Shown one piece after another: positions 17,634 to 27,511 of a stretch of 58,553 nucleotides of DNA. The stretch's first letter is position 1, and every line of letters starts with the position of its first letter. A program made the position numbers and the translations under genes. The DNA lies in NCBI GenBank assembly GCA_038249115.1, contig JBBRWQ010000007.1, forward strand, positions 1 to 58,553. Reading direction: 5' to 3'. This DNA comes from UBA4719 sp038249115 (GTDB taxonomy: Bacteria > Actinomycetota > Actinomycetes > Actinomycetales > Dermatophilaceae). The notes beneath the pieces are model-generated. The model saw only the letters and a list, made by a program, of their open reading frames with translations, was not told the DNA's origin and did not search any database.

Positions 17634-18205
17634 CCGATCACCAGCATGCACAAGAAAGTCCGTCCAATAGTTCCAAGCACTCTGGGATGATTCCTGGCCT
17701 CGTCAAGGGACTGATCACCACCGCCAGGACTCTTGGCAGGCCCTCCCACACAGCCGAGTACCCCGACACAAAGCCCTACCTGCCGCCGCGCACCCAAGGC
17801 GTCATCGCGCTGCTCGAGGAGAACTGCACGAGCTGCATGCTGTGTGCGCGCGAGTGCCCGGACTGGTGCATCTACATCGACTCCCACAAGGAGACGCTGC
17901 CGGCGACCACCGAGGGTGGGCGTGAGCGACAGCGCAACGTGCTCGACCGGTTCGCGATCGACTTCTCGCTGTGTATGTACTGCGGCATCTGCGTCGAGGT
18001 CTGCCCGTTCGACGCACTGCACTGGAGCCCTGAGTTCGAGTACGCCGAGCTGGACATCAAGGACTTGCTGCACGAGAAGGCCCGTCTTGGGCAGTGGATG
18101 CCCACGGTGCCACCGCCACCGGCGCTCGACCCGAGCTCGGCCGACCCGCAAGAGGTCACGGCAGCCAACAAGCCTGCGCGCAAGCCTCCGGAGACAAGCC
18201 CATGA
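17630..18205 (+). CDS. nuoI: NADH-quinone oxidoreductase subunit I, second cluster (NuoI2)
   Basis: NuoI2 is an 8-iron ferredoxin-like subunit. Two cluster motifs are present: CTSCMLCARECPDWC from residue 66 and CMYCGICVEVCPFDA from residue 115. The protein has 191 residues with a proline-rich C-terminal tail. In the absence of NuoE/F/G in the cluster, NuoI2 would be the natural entry point for electrons from a soluble donor such as ferredoxin; this is inference. ATG 17630 overlaps the nuoH2 stop. Confidence 0.92.
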   Translation: MTDHQHAQESPSNSSKHSGMIPGLVKGLITTARTLGRPSHTAEYPDTKPYLPPRTQGVIALLEENCTSCMLCARECPDWCIYIDSHKETLPATTEGGRERQRNVLDRFAIDFSLCMYCGICVEVCPFDALHWSPEFEYAELDIKDLLHEKARLGQWMPTVPPPPALDPSSADPQEVTAANKPARKPPETSP

Positions 18206-18753
18206 CATCGCTGGACATCCTGTTTGGTGCTGCTGGACTGGTCGTCGCTGCGAGTGCGGTTCTCGCGGTCACCACCCACCATCTTGTGCACGCCGCCCTG
18301 TGGCTCGTCGTCACGCTGGGCACGCTGGCCGGTTGCTATCTGATCCTGGGGGCCGAGCTGGTGGCTCTCGTACAGCTACTCGTCTATGTCGGCGCGGTCG
18401 TGGTGCTCGTGCTCTTCGCACTCATGCTGACCCGCGCCCCCGTGGGCCCCAGTCCCGAGCACTCATCCAGCGCGGTCCAGCGGATCGCAGCGGCCGTGGT
18501 GGGGGCGGGCACCACGGTGCTGCTTGCCTCAGTTCTCCTGCCGGCCCTTGGCGGAGAGGTCCTGTCGACCAGAGCCGGTGACACCAAGGCGATTGCCACC
18601 CAGCTGTTCAGCGCCTGGGTATGGCCCTTCGAGCTGCTCTCGGTCCTGCTCCTCCTGGCACTGATCGCCGCGCTGGCCGTTTCGCGGATGCCGACCACGT
18701 CACCCAAGCCGCCCGATACGTCACCAGGGTCGGCCGAGAAGGTGTCTGCATGA
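18202..18753 (+). CDS. nuoJ: NADH-quinone oxidoreductase subunit J, second cluster (NuoJ2)
   Basis: This 183-residue membrane subunit has five hydrophobic segments with LGAELVALVQLLVYVGAVVVLVLFALML near residues 48-75, the NuoJ hallmark. It lacks the long polar tail of NuoJ1. ATG 18202 overlaps the nuoI2 stop and the 3' end overlaps nuoK2. Confidence 0.9.
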   Translation: MTSLDILFGAAGLVVAASAVLAVTTHHLVHAALWLVVTLGTLAGCYLILGAELVALVQLLVYVGAVVVLVLFALMLTRAPVGPSPEHSSSAVQRIAAAVVGAGTTVLLASVLLPALGGEVLSTRAGDTKAIATQLFSAWVWPFELLSVLLLLALIAALAVSRMPTTSPKPPDTSPGSAEKVSA

Positions 18754-19049
18754 TCCATCTCTGGTTCCCGCTCATGCTCGTCTGCGTCCTTGCCGGGACG
18801 GGGGCCTACGGCGTCATCGCCCGCCGCAACGCCGTGCTTGTGCTGATCGGGGTCGAGCTGATCCTCAACTCGGCCAACCTGCTGTTCGTCACGATGGGAT
18901 CAGTTCGGGGCGACACCCTGCGCACTGGCGCTGTCTTGACGCTCTTCCTCATCACCATCGCCGCTGCCGAGATCGGAGTCGCGCTGGCCGTGATTCTGGC
19001 GCTGTTCCGCAAGCGCGGCCACATCGACCTCAGTGAGCCGGGCGCATGA
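18750..19049 (+). CDS. nuoK: NADH-quinone oxidoreductase subunit K, second cluster (NuoK2)
   Basis: NuoK2 has the same length as NuoK1, 99 residues, with three hydrophobic helices. The conserved LIGVELILNSANLLFV (about residues 31-46) contains the buried glutamate, and AAAEIGVALAV carries the second one. ATG 18750 overlaps nuoJ2 and the stop overlaps nuoL2. Confidence 0.92.
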   Translation: MIHLWFPLMLVCVLAGTGAYGVIARRNAVLVLIGVELILNSANLLFVTMGSVRGDTLRTGAVLTLFLITIAAAEIGVALAVILALFRKRGHIDLSEPGA

Positions 19050-21046
19050 GTGATCTAGCAACGCAGGCGGCCCGTCTGGTCGTCCTGGTCCCCTTCGTCG
19101 CGGCGGTACTCGGGTTGTTTGTCGCCCGACGTCGCCTGGCGAGCGCTGTCATCGCCAACACCGGCGGGGTCGTGACCCTGCTCGCCGCCTCCTATGTCCT
19201 GTATGCCGTGCAGCACGACTCGTCCGCTGGCGAGGTCTCCACCATCGGGGACCTTCCGCTGGGCCAGCTGAAGATGCCGCTGCACCTGTTGGTGGACGAC
19301 CTCAGCGCGATCGTGGTGTTCGCCGTTGGCATCGTGGGGCTGGCGATCCAGCTCTTCACCAAGTGGTACCTGCATGACGACGACCGCTACGGCGCTTTCA
19401 CCGCAACGGTCTCGTTGTTCCTCGCCGGCATGCTCCTCGTGGTTCTCTCCGGGGACCTTGTTCTCACCCTCGTCGGCTGGGAGGTCATGGGCTGGTGCTC
19501 GTACCTGCTGATCGGCCACAACAGCCGGAAGGCCTCCGCGTCCCGGGCTGCCACCAAAGCTTTCCTGGTGACCCGATTCGCCGACCTGGCCTTCGTCATC
19601 GGCCTGATAATCCTTGCGTCGGGTGCCGGGACGACGTCCATCCGCGTAGTGATCACCCACTGGTCCGGCCTGCCCGGGTCGACCATGCTGACCGCCGCGC
19701 TCATCTGCCTGCTCAGCGGCATCGCCGGAAAGTCGGCACAGTTCCCGTTCCAGGACTGGCTTCCGGATGCCATGGAGGGCCCGACCCCCGCCTCGGCGCT
19801 CATCCACGCCGCGACGATGGTCGCCGCCGGCACCATCGTCCTGTCTCGGCTGTTCTCGATCTTCGTCCTTTCGGATCCGGCCCGCCTGGTGCTGGCAGTG
19901 ATCACGGCCGTGACGATGGTCGGCGCAGCGATTGTCGCCTTCGGTCAGTCGGACCTCAAACGGTTGCTGGCCTACTCCACGTTGAGCCAGATCGCGATCA
20001 TGCTCTCGGCGCTGTCCATCGCTCCGGCGGCCACCGGAGCCGGGCCCGCTGTGCTCTACATGTTGTCGCACGCGATGTTCAAGGCATTGCTCTTCCTCGC
20101 GATCGGATGGCTCAGCGTGCTGGTCGCCGGCACCGCGGCAGTGGCCATGTCAGGTGGTGTGCGCCACCACCCACAGCTCAAGTGGCCCATCGGCATCGGC
20201 CTGCTAGCGCTCGCCGGGGTCCCGCCACTGGTCGGGTTCGTCTCCAAGGAGTACGTCCTGGGCGCGGCTCATGACAACACGTCCGAGATCGGTTCGGCGG
20301 CCGGCTGGATCGTCCTGATCGCGGTCGGCATGACCGTGGTGCTCACCGCGTCGTACTGCACCCGCGCATGGCTCGTCCTGACCCACCTCAGCCCGCAGGA
20401 GGCGTTCGTCCATGAGGCGGCTGTCAAGGACTCGAGAGAAGTCGAGGTCGGCCTCGTCGAGATCCTTACCGAACCGGCGCCCGGCGCTGGTGTCACTCCC
20501 GGCTCATCAGGTGGGTCTGGTTCGACTGTCGTCGAAGCTCGGGTCGAGCCTGAACATGGCCACGCCGACATCCACCTCAGCGCCCGCCTGTCCGTCTGGG
20601 TTCTCGCGCTCCTATCCGTTGTCGGAGGACTGATCATCTTCACCCCACTGGTCCCCCATATCGAGCCACACATCAACTGGTGGCTGGCCGGATCCTCACT
20701 GGTCCTGATCGTGGCGAGCTTCGTCGCGGTCCGGCTCATGGCATTGGGGCAGGACAGTGGTGATGCAGCAGATCGTCTCGGCGCGGAACGAATGGCGCTG
20801 TTCGACAGAGGTTTGGGAGCCGATGGTGTCTATGTCGCCATGGCATCCCAAGTTGTCCGGCTCGCCGACATCGTGGTCATCGCAGACCGTCAGGTCATCG
20901 ACGCCTACGTGCGCGGGACCGTCGTGGTCACTCGCTGGATCGGCGTGGTCGGTGAGCGGGCGCACACGCGCAAGCCGTCCTCCTACCTCGTGTGGCTGCT
21001 GGTCGGCTTGCTCGCGGTCGGCGTGACAGGGGTGACGTTGTGGTAG
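19046..21046 (+). CDS. nuoL: NADH-quinone oxidoreductase subunit L, second cluster (NuoL2)
   Basis: NuoL2 is a 666-residue antiporter-like subunit. Signatures include LVGWEVMGWCSYLLIGHN near residue 145, GKSAQFPFQDWLPDAMEGPTPASALIHAATMVAAG near residue 227, and SDLKRLLAYSTLSQIAIM near residue 302. A polar loop of roughly 60 residues (about 455-515), rich in Gly, Ser and Glu, separates two late hydrophobic regions. The C-terminal hydrophobic helix is present. The 3' end overlaps nuoM2 by seven bases. Confidence 0.93.
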   Translation: MSDLATQAARLVVLVPFVAAVLGLFVARRRLASAVIANTGGVVTLLAASYVLYAVQHDSSAGEVSTIGDLPLGQLKMPLHLLVDDLSAIVVFAVGIVGLAIQLFTKWYLHDDDRYGAFTATVSLFLAGMLLVVLSGDLVLTLVGWEVMGWCSYLLIGHNSRKASASRAATKAFLVTRFADLAFVIGLIILASGAGTTSIRVVITHWSGLPGSTMLTAALICLLSGIAGKSAQFPFQDWLPDAMEGPTPASALIHAATMVAAGTIVLSRLFSIFVLSDPARLVLAVITAVTMVGAAIVAFGQSDLKRLLAYSTLSQIAIMLSALSIAPAATGAGPAVLYMLSHAMFKALLFLAIGWLSVLVAGTAAVAMSGGVRHHPQLKWPIGIGLLALAGVPPLVGFVSKEYVLGAAHDNTSEIGSAAGWIVLIAVGMTVVLTASYCTRAWLVLTHLSPQEAFVHEAAVKDSREVEVGLVEILTEPAPGAGVTPGSSGGSGSTVVEARVEPEHGHADIHLSARLSVWVLALLSVVGGLIIFTPLVPHIEPHINWWLAGSSLVLIVASFVAVRLMALGQDSGDAADRLGAERMALFDRGLGADGVYVAMASQVVRLADIVVIADRQVIDAYVRGTVVVTRWIGVVGERAHTRKPSSYLVWLLVGLLAVGVTGVTLW

Positions 21047-22533
21047 TTCTTCTTCTCGCGGCCCTGGCGGTTCCGGCCCTCACGGGCACGGCCTTGATCC
21101 TGACCGGGCGCGACTCCTTGAGGGTGAGCGAGAGCAACGCCAACCTGGTCAGTCTGGGCGCCAGCGTCGTCACCGCCGCTCTCGTGGTGGCAACGGTGAT
21201 CACACGCCCGGTGGTGGACCACCAGTGGCTGCCTTCCCTCGGGGTCAGGTGGCAGTTCTCGGTCGACGGCATCAGTGCACCACTCTTGATCCTCACCGCC
21301 GCCCTCGGTATCGCGGTCGTCGTCCAGGCCCGCTCGTTCCCCCCGCACGGCGGCTCGTCCACAACGTTCTACGGGGCCCTGCTGCTGGTCGAGTTCGGAG
21401 CGCTGGCAACGTTCCTGACTCGTGATGCGGTTGTCTTCTTCCTCTCGTTCGAAGTGGTGCTCATCCCCATGTGGGTGCTGATCTCCCGCTACGGCGACTC
21501 CCACGATCTCCCAGCGCGTGCGGACGCATCCGGTCGCTTCGTTCTCTACACCGTGCTCGGCTCCACGCTGATGCTGGTGGGGATCCTGGCCCTGGTGCAC
21601 TCAGCCGGCACAGCCAACCTGGACGAGCTCGCGAAGCTCCGCGGAGCCGGGATGGATCGGTCAACCCAGATGGTCATCGCGGCGCTGTTGCTCGTGGGGC
21701 TGGGCATCAAGATCCCCCTGTGGCCGTTCCACACGTGGCTGCCGCCGGCCCACACCATTGCTCCTACCGCCGGCTCGGTGCTGCTGGCGGCGATCCTGCT
21801 GAAAATGGGCACGTACGGCATCGTGCGGTTGGTCATCGCGCCTCTGCCCATCGGGTTCGGCGCCCTGGCACCGGTGTTCGCGACTGCCGGCGTCATCGGC
21901 ATTCTCTGGGGCGGCTTGGCCTGCCTTGTCGAGAACGACCTCAAACGGCTCATCGCCTACTCCTCCGTTGCGCACATGGGCTTCGTGGTTCTGGGGCTGT
22001 CGAGCGGAACGACCGTTGGTCTTCAGGCGGCGTTGTTCGCCAACATCGCCCACGGCGTCGTGTCCGCCCTGCTCTTCTTCCTCGTCGGCGGTCTCAAGGA
22101 ACGCTGGGGATCAGCCGACCTGGCCACCGCGCGTGCCGCCCTGCGTGAGGTCTCACCTCGCCTGGGCCTCGCCCTCGTCGTCGGCTTCGCCGCCTCGCTC
22201 GGACTTCCCGGCCTGGTCGGTTTCTGGGGCGAGTTCCTGGCGATGTACTCGTCGTGGTCCCCTGCAGCCGACCGTCCCGAAGGCTTCATGCGCGTTCTGG
22301 CCGTCTTGGCCGTGACCGGCACGGCCTTGGCCGCGGGCTACTCGTTGCGGGTGCTGCGGCTGATCTGGTCCGGCGATCGCACCACGCCCGCCCATGCAGA
22401 CGCTCGCGGCGGCGAATGGTCCGTGCTCGCGGTCCTGGTGGCAGGTGTTCTCGTCCTCGGCGTTGCGCCCGGGATTGTGCTGAACACGACCAGCAAGGAT
22501 GTCGCTGCCATCACTACTGAGGTGTCCCGATGA
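21040..22533 (+). CDS. nuoM: NADH-quinone oxidoreductase subunit M, second cluster (NuoM2)
   Basis: NuoM2 (497 residues) has about 14 hydrophobic segments, SFEVVLIPMWVLISRYGD near residue 137, GIKIPLWPFHTWLPPAHTIAPTAGSVLLAAILLKMGTYG near residue 222, and NDLKRLIAYSSVAHMGFVVLG near residue 302. GTG 21040, inside the end of nuoL2, gives a short N-terminus leading straight into the first helix. The stop overlaps the nuoN2 start. Confidence 0.93.
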   Translation: MVVLLLAALAVPALTGTALILTGRDSLRVSESNANLVSLGASVVTAALVVATVITRPVVDHQWLPSLGVRWQFSVDGISAPLLILTAALGIAVVVQARSFPPHGGSSTTFYGALLLVEFGALATFLTRDAVVFFLSFEVVLIPMWVLISRYGDSHDLPARADASGRFVLYTVLGSTLMLVGILALVHSAGTANLDELAKLRGAGMDRSTQMVIAALLLVGLGIKIPLWPFHTWLPPAHTIAPTAGSVLLAAILLKMGTYGIVRLVIAPLPIGFGALAPVFATAGVIGILWGGLACLVENDLKRLIAYSSVAHMGFVVLGLSSGTTVGLQAALFANIAHGVVSALLFFLVGGLKERWGSADLATARAALREVSPRLGLALVVGFAASLGLPGLVGFWGEFLAMYSSWSPAADRPEGFMRVLAVLAVTGTALAAGYSLRVLRLIWSGDRTTPAHADARGGEWSVLAVLVAGVLVLGVAPGIVLNTTSKDVAAITTEVSR

Positions 22534-24041
22534 GCCAGGCCGTTGTCAGTCTCAACGCCGGAATACTGCTGCCGGTGCTTGCGCCGGCCATCGGTGCTGC
22601 CGTTGTCCTGGTCGTCGACGTTGCGGCCCCACGCCTGCGTCGGACCCACTATCTGGTGGCGCTGGTCAGCCTCGTGATCGGCGCGGTGGCCACGTTCGCC
22701 GGCCTGGGCATGGGCTCCGGGGTTGTCCGCCAGACGCTGTGCCTGCCCGATGGTGGTCAGTGCATGTATGCCGCCGATGCCGTCGCGTCGGCACTCCAGC
22801 TCGCCGCCCTCTTGGCTGCAGGAGTGACTCTGCTGCTGAGCTGGCCCGATGACAAGAAACAGTCGTCGGGAGGCACCGCCGTCATCGTGAGCCTGGTTCT
22901 GGCGGCCACAGCAGGCGCCACTGCGGTTGGCGGTGCTCGCGACCTCGGTTCGTGGCTGGTAGCACTCGAGCTCGCAACCCTCCCGACGGTGGCGTTGGTC
23001 GCCCTGCGGGGTGCGCGTTCAGCGATCTCCGGGGCCATTGCGCTACTCACCACCGCGCTGGTGTCATTCGCACTGCTGGCGCTCTCGGCTGCGCTCTGGT
23101 TCACCGCCACAGCAAGTCCATTCATCACACCCGCCGCCGCCCTCACGGCGTTCGACGATCCGTCCCGCCGGCCGATCCTGGTCCTGGCGGTCGCCCTCGT
23201 CGTCGCCGGGATCGGCTTCAAGCTGTCGCTTGTGCCGTTCCACGCGTGGACCCCCGAGGCCTACGACGGCGCCCCGTTGCCGATAGCCGCCTTCCTCGCC
23301 GGCGTCTCCAAGATCGCCGCCCTCGCTGCGTTGCTCGTGGTGATCAGGGCTATCGCGCCACTGGGCGCTCCGGTCCTGACCTCCATCGCCATCGTCGCGG
23401 CGGTGAGCATGACTCTGGGTAACATCATGGCGCTGCGACAGGACGGCGTGGTCCGACTGCTTGCGTGGTCGACCGTGGCACAGGCCGGATGGGTGGTCAT
23501 GCCCCTGGCGACCGTATCCTCGGCGGCCGTGTTCGCCTCTGGGGCCTACCTGTTGGCCTACGTGCTGGCGACACTGCTGTTGTTTTCCGTGGTCGCAGCC
23601 CTGGTTCAGACGCGAGGTGCAGCGCGCGCCCGTGACCTGGCGTCATACCGCGGACTCGTGCAGGACCACCCTGTTCTTGCGGCTGCCCTCGGGCTTGCCT
23701 TGTTGTCGCTGGCCGGGCTGCCGCCGGGTGTCCTCGGTCTGGTGGCCAAGGTCACCGCGTTGGGCCCAGTCGTCTCCAGCGAGCTCTGGCTGCTCGCGGT
23801 CGTCGCGGCCGTCAACGCAGTGCTGGGCGTGGCGGTCTACACGCGGTGGCTGCGTGCCGCACTGGCCGCACCGGACTCGCCTGACGCCTCGGGTGCCTCA
23901 ACGACTGGTGGTGCCGTTCCAGCGGCAGCAGGAGCCCTTCGGGCGCATCCGGCGACACTGGTCGCAGTCGGGTCAGCCGCTGTGGCGCTGGTTGTGACCA
24001 GTGTGTGGCCGCAACTGGTCCTGGGGCTGCTGGGCTCCTGA
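22530..24041 (+). CDS. nuoN: NADH-quinone oxidoreductase subunit N, second cluster (NuoN2)
   Basis: NuoN2 (503 residues) has LVALELATLPTVALVALRGARS near residue 140, GFKLSLVPFHAWTPEAYDGAPLPIAAFLAGVSKIAALAALLVV near residue 228, and DGVVRLLAWSTVAQAGWVVMPL near residue 305. This is the more divergent of the two NuoN copies, but the core lysine-bearing helices remain. It closes the second cluster, 40 bases upstream of htpX. Confidence 0.9.
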   Translation: MSQAVVSLNAGILLPVLAPAIGAAVVLVVDVAAPRLRRTHYLVALVSLVIGAVATFAGLGMGSGVVRQTLCLPDGGQCMYAADAVASALQLAALLAAGVTLLLSWPDDKKQSSGGTAVIVSLVLAATAGATAVGGARDLGSWLVALELATLPTVALVALRGARSAISGAIALLTTALVSFALLALSAALWFTATASPFITPAAALTAFDDPSRRPILVLAVALVVAGIGFKLSLVPFHAWTPEAYDGAPLPIAAFLAGVSKIAALAALLVVIRAIAPLGAPVLTSIAIVAAVSMTLGNIMALRQDGVVRLLAWSTVAQAGWVVMPLATVSSAAVFASGAYLLAYVLATLLLFSVVAALVQTRGAARARDLASYRGLVQDHPVLAAALGLALLSLAGLPPGVLGLVAKVTALGPVVSSELWLLAVVAAVNAVLGVAVYTRWLRAALAAPDSPDASGASTTGGAVPAAAGALRAHPATLVAVGSAAVALVVTSVWPQLVLGLLGS

Positions 24042-24081
24042 GACCCGGAACACCAAGCAGGGGATCCACGTTGGGAAGAGC

Positions 24082-24960
24082 ATGCACAACCATTTCAACG
24101 GGCTGAAGACCACCCTGCTTCTCAGCGGTATCTTCGCCCTTTTGCTCGCGCTCGGCGCCTTGGTCAACGGCGGCAGATACATCTGGGTCTTTGCCCTGTT
24201 CGGGGTCGGCATGACCGCCTACGGTTACTGGAACAGCGACAAGATCGCGATCAAGGCCATGCGCGCCCAGCCGGTCAGCGAGGCTCAGGCCCCCGTGATG
24301 TACCGCATCGTGCGTGAGCTCTCGACGGCAGCAGGCAAACCGATGCCGCGCCTGTTCATTTCGCCCACGGAGGCGCCCAACGCCTTCGCCACAGGTCGCA
24401 ACCCGGCCAACGCGGCCGTCTGCTGCACCCAGGGGATCCTGACTCTGCTCGACGAGCGAGAGCTGCGAGGGGTCCTTGGCCACGAGCTCATGCATGTCTA
24501 CAACCGTGACATTCTGACGGCGTCGGTCGCCGCCGCCATCGCCGGCGTCATCACCAGCGTCGCCCAGATGTTCATGTTCATGGGCATCTTCGGCGGCGGT
24601 GGCAGCAACAACGACAACCGCTCAAACCCGATCGGCATGTTGCTGATGGCCTTGCTCGCACCCCTGGCCGCCACCACGATCCAGCTGGCGATCACCCGAA
24701 CTCGCGAGTACGACGCCGACGAAGACGGCGCCAAGCTGACCGGCGACCCGTTGGCGCTTGCTTCGGCCCTGCGCAAGCTTGAGCGTGGAACGGCTGCCGC
24801 GCCGCTCGCCCCGCAGCGTGACATCGTCAACGCTAGTCACATGATGATCGCCAACCCGTTCCGTCCCCAAGATGTGTCGCGGCTGTTCGCCACCCACCCC
24901 CCGATGGCAGATCGCATCGCCCGACTGGAGACGATGGCCTCGGGGTACCGCGGGTACTGA
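24082..24960 (+). CDS. htpX: Protease HtpX homologue (M48 zinc metalloprotease)
   Basis: HtpX is a membrane-bound zinc metalloprotease that takes part in quality control of membrane proteins. The 292-residue product has two N-terminal hydrophobic helices (about residues 10-50), the zinc motif HELMH at residues 134-138, two further hydrophobic segments (about 150-165 and 185-205), and the downstream EYDADEDGA that supplies the third ligand. ATG 24082 is preceded by GGGAAG. Its placement directly behind nuoN2 also occurs in Streptomyces as far as I recall, so this is probably ancestral backbone order. Confidence 0.93.
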   Translation: MHNHFNGLKTTLLLSGIFALLLALGALVNGGRYIWVFALFGVGMTAYGYWNSDKIAIKAMRAQPVSEAQAPVMYRIVRELSTAAGKPMPRLFISPTEAPNAFATGRNPANAAVCCTQGILTLLDERELRGVLGHELMHVYNRDILTASVAAAIAGVITSVAQMFMFMGIFGGGGSNNDNRSNPIGMLLMALLAPLAATTIQLAITRTREYDADEDGAKLTGDPLALASALRKLERGTAAAPLAPQRDIVNASHMMIANPFRPQDVSRLFATHPPMADRIARLETMASGYRGY

Positions 24961-24990
24961 CCCCGGATCGCTTCTGAAAGAGTGTCGGGC

Positions 24991-27483
24991 ATGGCCAACC
25001 TGACCCGTCTGGAAGCCGGGGCGCGATCCGCCCTGATCGATGTCACCGGATACCGCGTGGAGCTGGACCTTGCCCGCGGCGCGGAAACCTTCGAGTCCTC
25101 GAGCACGGTGCGGTTCACCTGCACCGAACCGGGGGCCTCAACGTTCCTGGACGTCAAGCCCAGGCAGCTCCACCGCGCCACCCTCAACGGCGTGGAGCTC
25201 GACCGTGCCGACTTTGACGGTGAGCGGATTGCTCTGAACGGCCTTCTGGCCGTGAACGAGGTGGTCGTGACGGCGACGATGCGGTACAGCAATGACGGGC
25301 AGGGGCTGCACCGCGCCATCGACCTGGCCGATGACGAGCACTACGTCTACGGTCACTCGTTCCTGGACGCTGCGCCGCGGGTCTTCGCGTGCTTCGACCA
25401 GCCCGACCTCAAAGCTCCCTACGACGTCAGCGTGACGGTGCCGCCTGAGTGGATCGTCCTTGGAAACGGTGCCGCGACGCGCACCAGCGAGGGACGCTGG
25501 ATTCTGGCTACGACGCGGCCATTAGCCACCTACTTCTTTACCGTGTGCGCCGGACCGTACGCCTCCGTCACGGCCGAGCACGACGGCATCCCTTTGGGTA
25601 TCCACGCCCGGGCCTCGCTGCGTGAGCCGCTCGAACGCCAGGCAGAGCAGATACTCACCATCACCCGGCAGTCCTTTGACTATTACCACTCGCTGTTCGG
25701 CATCCGTTACCCGTTCGGGGAGTACCACCAGGTCTTCGTCCCCGAGTTCAACGCCGGCGCGATGGAGAACCCCGGATGCATCACGGTGCGCGACCAGTAC
25801 GTGTTCCGGGGGGCCACGACTCACGATGAGGTGCTGACCCGGTCCAACACCATTTCGCATGAGATGGCACACATGTGGTTCGGCGACCTGGTGACCATGA
25901 AGTGGTGGGACGACCTGTGGCTGAACGAGTCGTTCGCCGAGTACATGTCGCACCGAACCCTCTACGAGGCAACGGAGTTTACCGATGCCTGGGTCGACAC
26001 ATCGATGGCCCGCAAGCCGTGGGGCTACGCCGCCGAGCGGATGCCGTCGACCCACCCCGTTGCCGGTTCCCCCGCACCGGACGCGCAGTCAGCGCTGCAG
26101 AACTTCGACGGCATCTCCTATGCCAAGGGCTCAGCAACCCTGGTCCAGCTGATCGCACACATCGGGGACGAGGCCTTCATCGCAGGAGTGACGGACTACC
26201 TGCGCTCGCATGCCTACGGCAACGCCTCGCTCGCGGACTTCCTCGGGGCGATGGAGCGATCGAGCGGCAAAGACCTCCAGGGCTGGGCTGAAGCCTGGCT
26301 GCGGACGGCCGGGCTCGACGCGATCTCGCTGGAGACGACCACCGATCAGGGCCTGATCACTTCTGCGACGGTCCACCGGATCCCGCCGATCGCCTATCCG
26401 GCAGAGCGCGCCCACAGCTTCGATGTCGCCGGATTCTCAGACGGCACAGAGGTATTCAGGGTGGCCACGACCGTGCACGGCAACGAGAAAGACATGCCTG
26501 AGCTGGTCGGCAAGCCGAAGGCAACCATGCTGATCCCCAACGCGGCTGACCTGACCTGGGCCAACATCAAGCTCGACGCGGCCACGGTCGCCGCCACACC
26601 GGCGCAGCTGTGGTCGGTGCCGCAGGCACAGGCCAGGGCGGTCGTCTGGACGGCCCTGATCGACGGCGTCGCGCTGGCCGAGATCGACCCGCGGCACCTG
26701 ATCGCTGTCATGGCGACGTCGTGGGCCGCGGAGAGCAACCAGTCGATCATCAACAGGGTAGGCATGCAGATGAGCCTGCGGATCATTCCCCAGTTCATCC
26801 CGGCGCCGGAGCAGGACGGCGCCTACGCCGTCTTGGCCAAGGCCGCCTCATCGATGCTCGCCCAGTCAGAGCCGGGCTCGTCCCGGGCGTTGGTGGCCGC
26901 CCGATACGTCGCGTCCTGGTCTGCTGACGAGGAGCTGTTGCGCAGCTGGGCCTTCGGGGATCAGCTGCCCGAGGGTCTCGCCGGCGACTCGGACTTCCGG
27001 TGGGTGGTGCTGTCCACACTGGCTCGACGCGGCGCCATCGGACCGGTCGAGATCGACGCCGCACTGGACCTCGACCACACTATGCAGGGCAACCAGAAAG
27101 CGTTGCAGGCAAAGGCTTCTGCCCCCGAGGCGGCGGCCAAGGAGTGGGCCTGGGAACAGATCTCCGGAGATAACGGGCGCTCCAACTATGAGCTGAACGC
27201 CCTTGCCGCAGGCTTCTGGCATGCCCCCGACCAGGACGTGCTCCGGCCTTATGTCGCGCGCTACTTCACCGATGTGCCGGCGCTGAACTCGCGACTCGGT
27301 GAGGACGCGTTGGCCCGCGTCGCCGCGCTGGCCTACCCCGGCAACATCGCCGAGGCGTCCACGGCGGACCAGTCCGCAGCAGCGCTTGCCCGCACAGACC
27401 TGACCGCGTCGGTGCGCCGGGCGATCGTGGACGCCGACTCCCAGCTGCGTGAGGCGCTGGCGTCGCGGGCCGCTTTCGGGTGA
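24991..27483 (+). CDS. pepN: Aminopeptidase N (M1 family zinc metallopeptidase)
   Basis: PepN removes N-terminal residues from peptides in the cytoplasm. The 830-residue product has the exopeptidase motif GAMEN at residues 256-260, the zinc motif HEMAHMWF from residue 290, and the third zinc ligand in LWLNESFAEYM about 20 residues later. The order of domains is the M1 beta-saddle, the thermolysin-like catalytic domain and a long helical C-terminal (ERAP1-like) domain. The length fits the actinobacterial type. ATG 24991 follows AAAGAGTG and is preferred over TTG/GTG codons just upstream. Confidence 0.95.
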   Translation: MANLTRLEAGARSALIDVTGYRVELDLARGAETFESSSTVRFTCTEPGASTFLDVKPRQLHRATLNGVELDRADFDGERIALNGLLAVNEVVVTATMRYSNDGQGLHRAIDLADDEHYVYGHSFLDAAPRVFACFDQPDLKAPYDVSVTVPPEWIVLGNGAATRTSEGRWILATTRPLATYFFTVCAGPYASVTAEHDGIPLGIHARASLREPLERQAEQILTITRQSFDYYHSLFGIRYPFGEYHQVFVPEFNAGAMENPGCITVRDQYVFRGATTHDEVLTRSNTISHEMAHMWFGDLVTMKWWDDLWLNESFAEYMSHRTLYEATEFTDAWVDTSMARKPWGYAAERMPSTHPVAGSPAPDAQSALQNFDGISYAKGSATLVQLIAHIGDEAFIAGVTDYLRSHAYGNASLADFLGAMERSSGKDLQGWAEAWLRTAGLDAISLETTTDQGLITSATVHRIPPIAYPAERAHSFDVAGFSDGTEVFRVATTVHGNEKDMPELVGKPKATMLIPNAADLTWANIKLDAATVAATPAQLWSVPQAQARAVVWTALIDGVALAEIDPRHLIAVMATSWAAESNQSIINRVGMQMSLRIIPQFIPAPEQDGAYAVLAKAASSMLAQSEPGSSRALVAARYVASWSADEELLRSWAFGDQLPEGLAGDSDFRWVVLSTLARRGAIGPVEIDAALDLDHTMQGNQKALQAKASAPEAAAKEWAWEQISGDNGRSNYELNALAAGFWHAPDQDVLRPYVARYFTDVPALNSRLGEDALARVAALAYPGNIAEASTADQSAAALARTDLTASVRRAIVDADSQLREALASRAAFG

Positions 27484-27511
27484 GCGGCCCGGCATACCGG
27501 CGTTGACCGGC

